This document shows, piece after piece, positions 40,707-48,997 of a DNA stretch of 64,000 bases. Under the pieces are notes generated by a model, which saw only the letters and a program-made list of their open reading frames with translations, was not told the DNA's origin and searched no databases. The DNA is from Streptomyces sp. SN-593 (GTDB lineage Bacteria > Actinomycetota > Actinomycetes > Streptomycetales > Streptomycetaceae). Made by a program: the position numbers and the translations under genes. The stretch spans positions 3,323,001-3,387,000 of the forward strand of contig NZ_AP018365.1 in NCBI RefSeq assembly GCF_016756395.1, in the 5' to 3' direction. Every line of letters begins with the position of its first letter. Position 1 is the first letter of the stretch.

Positions 40707-41148
40707 GCGCCGTTGGACCGAGCGCCCGGCGGGACGAGGCGGCCCGCGCCGGCCGCGGGCCACCACGGAGCCGCACGCGTGCGCCGGCGGGCAGCCGGGC
40801 CCGGGTCCCGGCATTCGGCTTTCGGTTTTCGGCACTGCGCACCCGGCACTCGGCAATCGGCACTGGGCACTCGGCCGATGACCGTCGGTCACCCCTCGCG
40901 GCCCCTCCGCGGCACCCGGCATCCGGCGAACGGCCCCGCCACGAGCGGTTTTCGCGCCGTCCGCAGAAAGCACACCGGGCTTTTCGTCACTGTCGGTGGT
41001 CGCACATAGGGTGGCGGTACACGGGAGGGACGCGGCCGGGCAGCCGGCGGAGCGTGCCGTGGCCGTGGACGGGGATCGGTGGTCGGGACCGGTGATCAGG
41101 ACGGGTGACCGGAACCGTTGGTCGGGGATCGCGGAGAGGTGCGGTGCG
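40707..41148. other. 442-bp intergenic region with degenerate microrepeats
   Basis: No gene is supported. From 40809 to 40874 the sequence is a low-complexity series of ggcattcgg/ggcactcgg-type words. A second degenerate series of tggtcgggga/ggtgaccgg words lies at 41075-41120. The ABC-exporter promoter should lie between them. Confidence 0.55.
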
Positions 41149-42054
41149 ATGGGCGAGGCGCGCGGGACGGAGCCGGAGGCGGGCAGCCGCCGGCTCCCGT
41201 CGTATGACGGCGGCCGGGCCGGGGGCGGGTGGCAGGCCGGTGACGGGGACCGGGCCGGGCCGGGCGGCCGCCAGGGGCCGCCGGGACCGCCGCCCGCGCT
41301 GCGGGTGCGCGGCCTGCGCAAGCGGTTCGGGGAGCAGGAGGCCGTCGCGGGCATCGACCTGGAGCTGCCGGCCGGCCGCTTCGCCGGCCTGGTGGGGCCC
41401 AACGGAGCGGGGAAGACCACGACGCTGTCGATGGTGACCGGGCTGCTGCGCCCGGACGAGGGCCTGGTGCAGATCGTGGGCCGCGACGTGTGGAGCGACC
41501 CGGTCGACGTGAAGTCCCGGATCGGCGTGCTGCCGGAGGGCCTGCGGCTGTTCGAGCGGCTGTCGGGCCGCGAGCTGCTCACCTTCACCGGTCGGCTGCG
41601 CGGCCTGCCGGTGGGGGACGTGGACCTGCGCGCCACCCAACTGCTGGACGTGCTGGACCTGACGGGCGCGCAGCACAAGCTGGTCGTCGACTACTCGACG
41701 GGCATGCGGAAGAAGATCGGCCTGGCCGCGGCCCTGCTGCACAACCCCGAGGTGCTGTTCCTGGACGAGCCGTTCGAGGGCGTCGACCCGGTGTCGGCCC
41801 AGGTCATCCGGGGTGTGCTGGTGCGGTACACCTCCTCCGGCGGCACCGTGGTGTTCTCCTCCCACGTGATGGAGCTGGTGGAGAGCCTGTGCGACTGGGT
41901 GGCGGTCATGGCGGCCGGCCGGATCGTGGCGCACGGCCCGCTGGCCGAGGTGCGCGGCGGGGCGGCGACCCTCCAGGACGCCTTCCTCTCGCTGGTCGGC
42001 GCCGACCGCGGGACCGCCGGCGACCTGGACTGGCTGGGCGGGGGCCCGAAGTGA
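41149..42054 (+). CDS. ABC transporter ATP-binding protein
   Basis: The 301-residue protein has a 55-residue Gly-rich N-terminal tail and then an ABC ATPase: RVRGLRKRFGEQEAVAGIDLEL, Walker A GPNGAGKTTT, a signature reading YSTGMRKKIGLAAAL in place of LSGGQ, Walker B EVLFLDEPFEGVDPVS and the switch histidine in VVFSSHVMELVE. The pattern is of the exporter-type group that works with a separate permease. The ATG at 41149 follows GGAGAGG by about 9 bases. The stop codon overlaps the next start (GTGA), so the two proteins are co-translated. Substrate unknown. Confidence 0.9.
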   Translation: MGEARGTEPEAGSRRLPSYDGGRAGGGWQAGDGDRAGPGGRQGPPGPPPALRVRGLRKRFGEQEAVAGIDLELPAGRFAGLVGPNGAGKTTTLSMVTGLLRPDEGLVQIVGRDVWSDPVDVKSRIGVLPEGLRLFERLSGRELLTFTGRLRGLPVGDVDLRATQLLDVLDLTGAQHKLVVDYSTGMRKKIGLAAALLHNPEVLFLDEPFEGVDPVSAQVIRGVLVRYTSSGGTVVFSSHVMELVESLCDWVAVMAAGRIVAHGPLAEVRGGAATLQDAFLSLVGADRGTAGDLDWLGGGPK

Positions 42055-43925
42055 CCGGCGACCCGCTCACCGCCGGCGGCCCGCTCGGCAGCCGCGCGCC
42101 CCTCACCGCCGCCGGGCCGCCCACCGGCGGGGTGCCCGCCGGTGGGATGCCCGCCGGTGGGATGCCCGCCGGTGGGATGCCCGCCGGTGGGATGCCCGCC
42201 GGCGGGGTGCCCGCCGGTGGGATGCCGCTGCCGCCCGAGGTCCCGCGCCCCGCGCCACCCGGCACCGGGTTCGGCCCGCCGCCGGCCGCCCCCTCCGGTG
42301 CACCGGCCGGATCGCAGCGGCCCGCCTCGGTCACCGGGACCTTCGTCCGCCTCAAACTGGCCGTGCTGCGCAACGGCGTCCGGCAGTCCACCGGCCGCAC
42401 CGTGAGCTGGTGCCTGGGCGTCGGCCTCGCGCTGCTCTGCGCGCTGGGCAACGGCGCCGGGATGATCGCGCTGCGCGGCGACGCGTACGCACCGGCTGCC
42501 GCCACCACCCTGGTGACCGCGGTGGCCGTCGGCTGGACGGTGATGCCGCTGTTCTTCTTCGGCGGTGACGACACCCTCGACCCGACGCGGCTGGCGATGC
42601 TGCCGCTGCGCCCCCGCCCGCTCATCGCCGCGCTGCTGGCGTCGTCCCTGGTCGGCGCCGGCCCGCTGTTCACCCTGCTGATCGGCGTCGGCGCGGTGGT
42701 CGCCCTCGCCCACGGCGCGGCGGCGACGGTCGTCGCGGTGCCCGCGGTGGTCCTGGTGCTGGCGGTCTGCGCGGCCGCCTCCCGCGGCGTCGCGGCGGCC
42801 AACACCCGCCTGCTGACCAGCCGCAAGGGCCGCGACCTCGCCCTGCTCAGCGGGCTGGTCGTGGCGGTCGGCGCGCAACTGGTCAACCTGGGGCTCAGCT
42901 CCCTTTCCTCCCACCACGGCCTGCACCGGGTCACCTCCGTCGCCTCGGTGCTGCGCTGGATCCCGCCGGCCTCCGCCGTGGACGCGGTGCGCTCGGTCTC
43001 CGACGGCGACTACGGCCGGGCCGCGGTCCAACTGGCGCTCGCCGTCGTCCTGCTGGCGGTGCTGCTGCGCTGGTGGTACCGCACCCTCCACCGGCTGATG
43101 ATGTCGCCGGACTCCTCCACCCTCCAGCCCTCGCCCGACAGCACCGAGCGCAAGGGCGGCCGCCGGCCGCTGCTGTCCCTGCTGCTGCCCGAGCGCGTCA
43201 TGGCCGGCCGCACCGCCACCGTGATGGAACGCCAGTTCCGCTACGTCGGACGCGACCCCAAGCTGCGCGCGTCCTGGGCCACCGGCCTGGCCGTGGGCCT
43301 GCTCCTGCCGCTCGTCGCCGTCGTCCAGCACGGCTCGGTCTACCAGTGCCTGTGGACCGCCGGCCTGCTCGGCATGCAGATGTACAACCAGTTCGGCATG
43401 GACAACTCCGCGTTCTGGACCGTCGTCGCGACCACCACCACCCGCCGGGAGGCGGAGGCCGAACTGCGCGGCCGCGCGCTGATGCTCACGGTGGTCGCCC
43501 TGCCGTACGTCACGGTGGTGACCTGCGCGACCGCCCTGCTGCTCGGGCGGGCCGGCGCGATGCCCGAAGTGCTCGGGATGGCCTACGCGTTCCTCGGCGC
43601 GCTGATCTCCACCGGCGGCTACACCAGCGTCCGCTTCCCGTACGCGGTCACGCAGGACAACGCGTTCGGCAACGCCGCGCCGGGGAACGGCTCGATGGTG
43701 GCGTTCAACGCGCTGGGCGGGTCCGTGGTCGCCTCCGCGTTCTGTCTGCCGGTGCTGGGCCTCGACCTCGCCCTGCACCTGACCGGCCACCACGCGCTGC
43801 TGTGGACGGTCCTGCCGGTCGGCGCGGTCTACGCGGCCGTGCTGTCGGTGGTGAGCCTGCGGTTCACCGCGCCCCGGCTGCTCGACCGGCTGCCGGAGAT
43901 CCTCAGCGCCGTCGCGCTGCCCTGA
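42051..43925 (+). CDS. ABC transporter permease with repeat-rich N-terminus
   Basis: The 624-residue protein starts at the GTG overlapping the ATPase stop. Residues 1-95 are low-complexity, with a seven-unit GG[MV]PA pentapeptide array. The rest has about 11 hydrophobic segments, the first near VSWCLGVGLALLCALGNGAG. A cytoplasmic loop near 355-385 contains SPDSSTLQPSPDSTERKGGRR. Together with the preceding ATPase it forms a two-component exporter of unknown substrate. Nothing identifies a lantibiotic, lipid or multidrug subfamily. After the stop there is a palindrome and a short tandem repeat before the convergent Tad operon. Confidence 0.85.
   Translation: MTGDPLTAGGPLGSRAPLTAAGPPTGGVPAGGMPAGGMPAGGMPAGGMPAGGVPAGGMPLPPEVPRPAPPGTGFGPPPAAPSGAPAGSQRPASVTGTFVRLKLAVLRNGVRQSTGRTVSWCLGVGLALLCALGNGAGMIALRGDAYAPAAATTLVTAVAVGWTVMPLFFFGGDDTLDPTRLAMLPLRPRPLIAALLASSLVGAGPLFTLLIGVGAVVALAHGAAATVVAVPAVVLVLAVCAAASRGVAAANTRLLTSRKGRDLALLSGLVVAVGAQLVNLGLSSLSSHHGLHRVTSVASVLRWIPPASAVDAVRSVSDGDYGRAAVQLALAVVLLAVLLRWWYRTLHRLMMSPDSSTLQPSPDSTERKGGRRPLLSLLLPERVMAGRTATVMERQFRYVGRDPKLRASWATGLAVGLLLPLVAVVQHGSVYQCLWTAGLLGMQMYNQFGMDNSAFWTVVATTTTRREAEAELRGRALMLTVVALPYVTVVTCATALLLGRAGAMPEVLGMAYAFLGALISTGGYTSVRFPYAVTQDNAFGNAAPGNGSMVAFNALGGSVVASAFCLPVLGLDLALHLTGHHALLWTVLPVGAVYAAVLSVVSLRFTAPRLLDRLPEILSAVALP
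42126..42230 (+). repeat. 15-bp in-frame tandem repeat, seven units
   Basis: Seven 15-bp units of the type ggtgggatgcccgcc run from 42126 to 42230 inside the permease gene. Units 1 and 6 carry the ggcggggtg variant and the last is altered. They encode GG[MV]PA pentapeptides. Copy-number change would preserve the frame. Confidence 0.95.
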
Positions 43926-43936
43926 ACCCGCAGGCG

Positions 43937-43948
43937 CGTGACGTCACG
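43937..43948. promoter_or_regulatory. 12-bp perfect palindrome cgtgacgtcacg
   Basis: It lies 12 bp after the permease stop codon, between convergent genes, so a promoter role is unlikely. It may be a regulator site or chance. Confidence 0.3.
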
Positions 43949-44053
43949 GCGTCGCGGCCCGCCCGGGCGCGTGACACCGCGGAGTGACGGCTCGCCCGGC
44001 CCGGTGGGGAGCGCCCGGGCTCCGCGCCTCCGGGGTGCCCCCGCCCGGGAGCG

Positions 44054-44081
44054 CCCCGGCGCCGAAGCCCCGGCGCCGAAG
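44054..44081. repeat. 14-bp tandem repeat, two copies
   Basis: ccccggcgccgaag occurs at 44054-44067 and 44068-44081 without change, in the short gap between the permease gene and the last gene of the Tad operon. Confidence 0.9.
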
Positions 44082-44138
44082 CCCGCCGTGCGAGGGCCCA
44101 CCTTTGCGGCGCCGGGCCCGACTCCGCCTGTGCGGGCG

Positions 44139-47054
44139 TCAGTTGGCGATACTGCCGCGCCAGGACGGCAGCAGCTCGTCCAACAGCGCCTCGACCCGCG
44201 GCGGCAGGCCCCTGCCCGGGCCGTTCCCGGCGGCGCGGGCGACGAGCGAGGCCGCGGCGGCCTCCAGCCGGCCGGCGTCGCCGGTGGCCGCCGCCGCACG
44301 CAGGAAGGCCAGCCACAACCGCTCGTCGTCGGGCGAGATCGCCATGCCCGTCTCGATCGCGGCGACCGCGGCCTTCGGCTTGTTCGCGTCGAGGTGGAGC
44401 GAGGCGAGCGCGAGCGCGATCTCGGCGACCAGGACGGGGTGCTGGGCGTCGACGATCTCGTGGCCGAGCCAGCCGTAGCGGCCCGGCGCCCGGTCCTCGA
44501 AGAGCCGGCCGCGGGCGAGCGACAGGGCGTCGGTGAGCAGCCGGCGCCGGGCCACGGGGTCACCGGCCGCCCGCCCCTCGGTGGCCTCGTGGTGGAGCGT
44601 CTGCAGGACGTCCCAGTCGGAGACGACGGAGGTGCCCAGCACGATCCGCCCGGTGCCGTCGAGGGTCAGCCGCTCCCCGCCGTCGGGGTCGGTGCCCAGC
44701 CAGTCCCGCAGCCGCTCGACGAGGGCGTCGCGCACGTCCTCGGTGACCCCGCGCGGCCACAGCGCGGACGCCAGCACCCGCGGGTGCACGCCCTCCCGGT
44801 GCAGCAGCAGCAGCGCCAGCGCCTCGTGCAGCAGGCCGCTGCGCTCCCGGTCCGGGGCGTCGATGCCGACCACCTCGAACGGGCCGAGCAGCCGCGCGTA
44901 CACCCCGGGCCGGCCCTGGTCGCTGAGGTCGACCAGGAACGGCGGCGCGTCCGGCCCCGGACCGTCGCCGCCCGCCTCGGCGAACAGCCGCAGCACCGAC
45001 TCGTACTGCGCCTTCGGCAGGAGCTGCGCCTTCATGTCCAGGCCGAGCAGCGGCGCGAGCAGGCGTCCCGAGGAGGTGATCTCCAACTCCCATGCGGCGC
45101 CCGGCAGATCGGCGTCGTCGGACCCCACCAGGTACCCGATGCCCAACCGCCCGGAATCCGCGGCGAGTTCGGCCAGCCGCTGCGCCTCGTCCGGCGTGGG
45201 CGGGGCGGCCAGCAGCACCAGGTGCGGTGCCCACTGGGTGTGCCGGGCACGGCCGGTGCGGCCGGTGAGCACGCTGTCCTGCCCGGCGGTGCGCAGCGCG
45301 CCCGCGCGCTGCACCGTCTCCGCCGCCATGATCTCCACGGCCTCCGCGACGGTGGCGATGTGCCGCACCCGGGCGGGGGCCAGCGCCGTCAGGTCCTGGG
45401 CGAAGCCGACCAGGGTGACCGTCATCCGGTCCGACCAGCCGTTGGTGGCCAGCTCCGCCGCGACCGAGGCGAGGACGGCCTCGCGGTCGGCCCTGCCACC
45501 GCTGAGCGACACGATCCCGGGCACCGCTTCCAGGTTGAGCAGCAGCCGTGCGCCGTCCAGGGTGCCGAGCACCGCGAGCCCGGGGTAGGGGGCCGCGGCC
45601 GAGGTGTCGGCGTCCTCGACCAGCCGAGCCCGTTCGAGCTGCCAGAACGTCTCGTCCTGGCCGTTCTGCCAGGGCGCCGGCGGTTCCCCCTCGGGCCAGG
45701 CCAGTTGCAGGTGCAGGGCGTCCTCGGTGAGCCACGCGGCGTACACCACCGGCAGCTTGCGGCCGTCCGCGTCGAGCCGCGCGGACAGCGAACGCAGCGC
45801 CCGGTCGAGGAAGTCGACGGCGTCCTGGTCGGCGCCGATGCGCAGCGCGTCGGCCACGTCGGCCTCCGCGCCGGTCGGCGTGCGCGGGGTGCGCAGCGCG
45901 CCCGCGGACAGCGACTGCCACAGCGCGGTGCGCCGCCGCCGGCCGAGCGCGGCGAGCAGCCCGGCGGCCAGCAGGGGCGCCCCGACGAGCGCTTCGGACA
46001 GGTCGAAGCCGTGGGAGGCGGACAGGCCGGTGACCACCTCGCTCGCACCGCCCGCCGCGTCCTGGTGCGACCCGCCACCGGAGCCGCCGGCTCCCCCGGA
46101 ACCGCCCTGTTCGGCGGCCGGCGTCTGCTGCGCGGCGTGCGCGCCCTCGGCCGCGGTGTCCTTGGCGCCGCCGTGCTGGGCGTAGTGCAGGACGTCGGGC
46201 GCGGTGTGCGGAGCGGCGACCGGCATCTCGACGAGGTCCCCGCCGTGCGCGTCGGCCGGCATCTCCAGCACCCACCCGGGCCGGATCAGGCTCGCCTGCG
46301 ACAACTGCGAGCCGTCGGGCTGCACGCGGTCCTTGTTGAGCTGGTAGATCTCCTTGTAGCGGCGGCCGTCGCCGAGGTGGCGCTGCGCGATCTCCCACAG
46401 CGAGTCGTGGTGGCGCCCCTCGGGCGGGTTGATCCGGTAGAACTTCGTCGCCTGCTGGGCGGACTGCCCGCCGGCCTGCGCGGTGGACGCCCCCGGCCCG
46501 GCCTGCTGCTGCGCGGCGGTCTGGTGCGGGGCCGCCTGCCGGCCGGGGGTGGCCTGCGCGGTCGCGGCCACCCCGGGACGCGCCTGGCTCTCCATCGAGT
46601 GCTGCTGGCCGAGCTGCGCCAGGCCCGGCACCAGGCCGGCGGTGCTGACGCCGACCAGCAGCAGCGCCGCGATCAACTGGCGGGCCAGCAACTGGCTCGG
46701 GCCGCTGCCCGGCACCCGGGTCGGCATGCCGACCCCGGACACCGCCGCCTTCGCCTCCACCAGCACGCACGCGGTGAACTGCGCCCACGCCACCCACACC
46801 AGCACCGCCAGCGTGTTGACGAACGTCTCCGCGGTGATCGGCTGCTGGAGCACGCTGGAGTCGAAGTGGTGCGGGAACGGCGAGCCGATGTACAGCAGCA
46901 GCGCCGCCGGCACCGCCACGACCAGCACCGTCAGGGCGAGGAACGCGCCGAGCGCCCGCACGAGGTCGCCGAACGTCCGCTGCCTGCGCGGGGGTCGGGC
47001 CGGTCCCCCGCCCTGCTGCGCGTGGTGCCGTCCCGTGGCGGTCGTGCGTGCCAT
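44139..47054 (-). CDS. membrane protein with LysM and C-terminal wHTH/BTAD domains (last gene of Tad operon)
   Basis: The 971-residue protein has two N-terminal helices (ALGAFLALTVLVVAVPAALLL near 35, and LLARQLIAALLLVGVSTAGLV near 120-145). A LysM domain follows at about 205-265 (DSLWEIAQRHLGDGRRYKEIYQLN, LIRPGWVLEMP), then a Gly/Ser linker and a third hydrophobic segment (about 350-370). After a 340-residue cytoplasmic middle part, the C-terminus resembles an AfsR-type winged helix (ARLLGPFEVVGI, ALALLLLHREGVHPRVLASALWP, about 715-795) and BTAD helices (to 950). LysM should bind peptidoglycan outside; the BTAD-like part is inside. Start at 47054 after GAGGAAGAGGAAG. It may sense the wall and control or scaffold pilus assembly (inference). 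Confidence 0.8.
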   Translation of the reverse strand: MARTTATGRHHAQQGGGPARPPRRQRTFGDLVRALGAFLALTVLVVAVPAALLLYIGSPFPHHFDSSVLQQPITAETFVNTLAVLVWVAWAQFTACVLVEAKAAVSGVGMPTRVPGSGPSQLLARQLIAALLLVGVSTAGLVPGLAQLGQQHSMESQARPGVAATAQATPGRQAAPHQTAAQQQAGPGASTAQAGGQSAQQATKFYRINPPEGRHHDSLWEIAQRHLGDGRRYKEIYQLNKDRVQPDGSQLSQASLIRPGWVLEMPADAHGGDLVEMPVAAPHTAPDVLHYAQHGGAKDTAAEGAHAAQQTPAAEQGGSGGAGGSGGGSHQDAAGGASEVVTGLSASHGFDLSEALVGAPLLAAGLLAALGRRRRTALWQSLSAGALRTPRTPTGAEADVADALRIGADQDAVDFLDRALRSLSARLDADGRKLPVVYAAWLTEDALHLQLAWPEGEPPAPWQNGQDETFWQLERARLVEDADTSAAAPYPGLAVLGTLDGARLLLNLEAVPGIVSLSGGRADREAVLASVAAELATNGWSDRMTVTLVGFAQDLTALAPARVRHIATVAEAVEIMAAETVQRAGALRTAGQDSVLTGRTGRARHTQWAPHLVLLAAPPTPDEAQRLAELAADSGRLGIGYLVGSDDADLPGAAWELEITSSGRLLAPLLGLDMKAQLLPKAQYESVLRLFAEAGGDGPGPDAPPFLVDLSDQGRPGVYARLLGPFEVVGIDAPDRERSGLLHEALALLLLHREGVHPRVLASALWPRGVTEDVRDALVERLRDWLGTDPDGGERLTLDGTGRIVLGTSVVSDWDVLQTLHHEATEGRAAGDPVARRRLLTDALSLARGRLFEDRAPGRYGWLGHEIVDAQHPVLVAEIALALASLHLDANKPKAAVAAIETGMAISPDDERLWLAFLRAAAATGDAGRLEAAAASLVARAAGNGPGRGLPPRVEALLDELLPSWRGSIAN

Positions 47055-47119
47055 GGCTGCTTCCTCTTCCTCTGCCTTCGGTGGTTTCGGTCCTTGTCGT
47101 ACGGTGTGCGCGCTCGCGC

Positions 47120-47689
47120 TCAGTTGCCGGCTCCGGTGATCGACACGGCCTCCGCCCGGCCCTCGACGGTGATCGAGTTGTGGTAGAAGAAGCCGCCGAG
47201 GATCGGCTTGTAGGTCACGTACACCACCACCTCGACCCGGTCGGGTCCGGTCGGCGGGGTCGGGCAGCCGGCCCGGCGCCAGTCGCTGGCCGGCAGGTCG
47301 ACGTCCCGGGCGAACTGCTGGACCCGGGCGGTGCACTGCTGGTAGTCGATCACCGGCTGGGCGTTGCCCTGCGCGTCCCGCAGCGCCGTCGTGTCGATGT
47401 CCTGGGCGGCGTACCGCGCGGCCTGTTCGGCGATGTCGGCGGCCCGCTCGCGCTTGGCGATGGACAGGCCGCCGTCCACCACGAAGGCCGCCAGCGCCAT
47501 GAACACCAGCGCGAAGATCACCACGGCGGCGGCGCCCGACCCCCGGTCGTCGGTGCGCAGCGCCCGCAGCCGGGCGGCGAGGGTGCGCCCCGCGGGGACG
47601 GCCGCGGTCCGGCCCGTGGTCTCGTCCGTCGTCTCGTCCACGGTCCGGTCCGTCGTCTCGTCCGTCGTCTCGGTCGCCGCCGCGCTCAT
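47120..47689 (-). CDS. TadG-like Flp pilus assembly protein
   Basis: The 189-residue protein has a polar, Thr/Asp-rich N-terminus with ETTDETT repeats. A class III-like site DDRGSGAAAVVIFALVFMALAAFVV starts a single membrane helix (about 48-70), followed by an exported domain with two Cys (YQQCTARV and AGCPTPP). The residue at +5 after Gly is Ala, not Glu, so processing by a prepilin peptidase is uncertain. Its ATG overlaps the stop of the preceding TadE gene (ATGA). It ends 65 bp before the LysM/BTAD gene. Confidence 0.8.
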   Translation of the reverse strand: MSAAATETTDETTDRTVDETTDETTGRTAAVPAGRTLAARLRALRTDDRGSGAAAVVIFALVFMALAAFVVDGGLSIAKRERAADIAEQAARYAAQDIDTTALRDAQGNAQPVIDYQQCTARVQQFARDVDLPASDWRRAGCPTPPTGPDRVEVVVYVTYKPILGGFFYHNSITVEGRAEAVSITGAGN

Positions 47690-48147
47690 GTCGCCGACCT
47701 GCGGTACGGGTCCAGCGGCGAGGCCGACGTCGAGGTCACGGTCTTGGTGATGGGCAGTCCGAGGAAGCTCAATCCGCGGACCTCGCAGGTGACCTGGATC
47801 GTGAACAGGGTGCCGGGCCGGAAACTGGTGTCGCCGACGGAGGTGACCGTCGCCGGCCCGGTGCAGGTGCCCCGGAGGTCGTCGTGCGCGGCCTGCACCG
47901 CCTGCTGGATCGCCTCGGAGCGGTCGTGCTCGATCGAGCCGGCCCGCGCGGCGTCGCGCGCCGCGCCGTCCACCGCGCCCCGCCCGTCCACGAGTTGGCC
48001 GAACGCGACCAGCATCAGGACGAACATGATGATGATCGGGGCGAGGATGACCACCTCGATGGTGGAAAGGCCCCTCTCACGACGTGCCGCGCGGGCCCGA
48101 CCTGCCGCCACGGCGCGCGCTCGGCGCGCGAACTCCATGTCCCTCAT
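47686..48147 (-). CDS. TadE-family pseudopilin (second)
   Basis: The 153-residue protein has a basic N-terminus ending RRERG, followed by LSTIEVVILAPIIIMFVLMLVAFG, a type IV-like prepilin segment with Glu at +5. The exported part contains two Cys (RGTCTGPA and VTCEVRG). TadE-like pseudopilins are processed by the prepilin peptidase and help assemble Flp fibres. Its ATG (48147) overlaps the stop of the previous gene by 4 bases. Tandem TadE genes are normal in Tad loci. Confidence 0.85.
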   Translation of the reverse strand: MRDMEFARRARAVAAGRARAARRERGLSTIEVVILAPIIIMFVLMLVAFGQLVDGRGAVDGAARDAARAGSIEHDRSEAIQQAVQAAHDDLRGTCTGPATVTSVGDTSFRPGTLFTIQVTCEVRGLSFLGLPITKTVTSTSASPLDPYRRSAT

Positions 48148-48662
48148 CCCCCGTCGTCCGGCACGAACCGCTCGACCGGACCCGACGACGTCTCGTTCAC
48201 CCTGAAGGAGAAACCCGGCAGCGGGAAGACCGCGGGCACCTTCGCCGTCACCTGGACCCGTACGGTCTCGGGGTCCTGCGGGTCGCGGCTCGGCGCGACG
48301 TGCGGGTCGATCAGCAGTTGCGGCCCGAGCTGGCTGATGTAGTCGCTCGCGGCCCGGCTCGCGTCGCCGGACCAGTCCGCACCGGTCGACGCCTCGTCCC
48401 GCGCCTTGCGCGCGCCCGCCCGGGCGGCCGCCTGCGCGACGTGGTCGGCGAAGTAGTACATCCCGAACTGCACGGTCGCGAAGATCATGAAGAACAGCAC
48501 CGGGGTGAGGAAGACGAACTCGATCGCGGTCATGCCGCGGTCGGCGCCGGCGTGCGCGCGAGCGCGCCCCGGCGCCGCGCGGCTGCCCACACCGCTGTCC
48601 CCGTGCGCCGCGTCGAGCCTGCGGCGCACCGCGCCGCGCAGGCCGCGGATCGTCCGTCCCAT
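48144..48662 (-). CDS. TadE-family pseudopilin (first)
   Basis: The 172-residue protein has a 43-residue basic leader ending DRG, then MTAIEFVFLTPVLFFMIFAT with Glu at +5 and a membrane helix. The exported part is Asp/Pro-rich (DPHVAPSRDPQDPETVRVQV). The long leader is typical of actinobacterial TadE proteins. Start at 48662 with ATG; the gene lies 24 bp downstream of the Flp pilin gene and overlaps the next by 4 bases. Confidence 0.85.
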   Translation of the reverse strand: MGRTIRGLRGAVRRRLDAAHGDSGVGSRAAPGRARAHAGADRGMTAIEFVFLTPVLFFMIFATVQFGMYYFADHVAQAAARAGARKARDEASTGADWSGDASRAASDYISQLGPQLLIDPHVAPSRDPQDPETVRVQVTAKVPAVFPLPGFSFRVNETSSGPVERFVPDDGG

Positions 48663-48686
48663 CGCCGCTCTCCCCCGACAGACCCG

Positions 48687-48947
48687 TCAGCAGCCGTTGT
48701 TGCTGCCGTCCGTGTCGCCGATGCAGTTGCCGACGCTGGACGCCTTGTCGCTCAGGGCGTTCTTGATGATGAAGCCGACCGCGGCGACGATGGCCACCAC
48801 GATCGCGGAGATGACCACCCACTCGACCGCCGAGGCGCCGCGGGACATGTCCTCCTCGTTGCGCAGGCGGTCGATCCGCCCGCGCAGGTAGACGTGGAGG
48901 AAGCTCAGTTTCGGATCGAAGGAAGTCAGTCGGTCCATGCGGTTCAT
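48687..48947 (-). CDS. Flp-type pilin subunit
   Basis: The 86-residue protein has a leader of about 38 residues ending MSRG, then ASAVEWVVISAIVVAIVAAV, with Glu at +5 and a hydrophobic helix, exactly the class III prepilin pattern (Gly-cleavage, Glu+5). The mature protein would be about 48 residues with two Cys (SVGNCIGDT and the C-terminal NNGC), which could form a disulfide at the tip. ATG at 48947 has AGAGG upstream; 48938 is an alternative. It is the likely main pilin of the adjacent Tad machinery. Confidence 0.85.
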   Translation of the reverse strand: MNRMDRLTSFDPKLSFLHVYLRGRIDRLRNEEDMSRGASAVEWVVISAIVVAIVAAVGFIIKNALSDKASSVGNCIGDTDGSNNGC

Positions 48948-48997
48948 GGGCTCGGTCCTCTCGGTGGACGGTCGTCGTTCGGGCGGCACGGTGGTGG

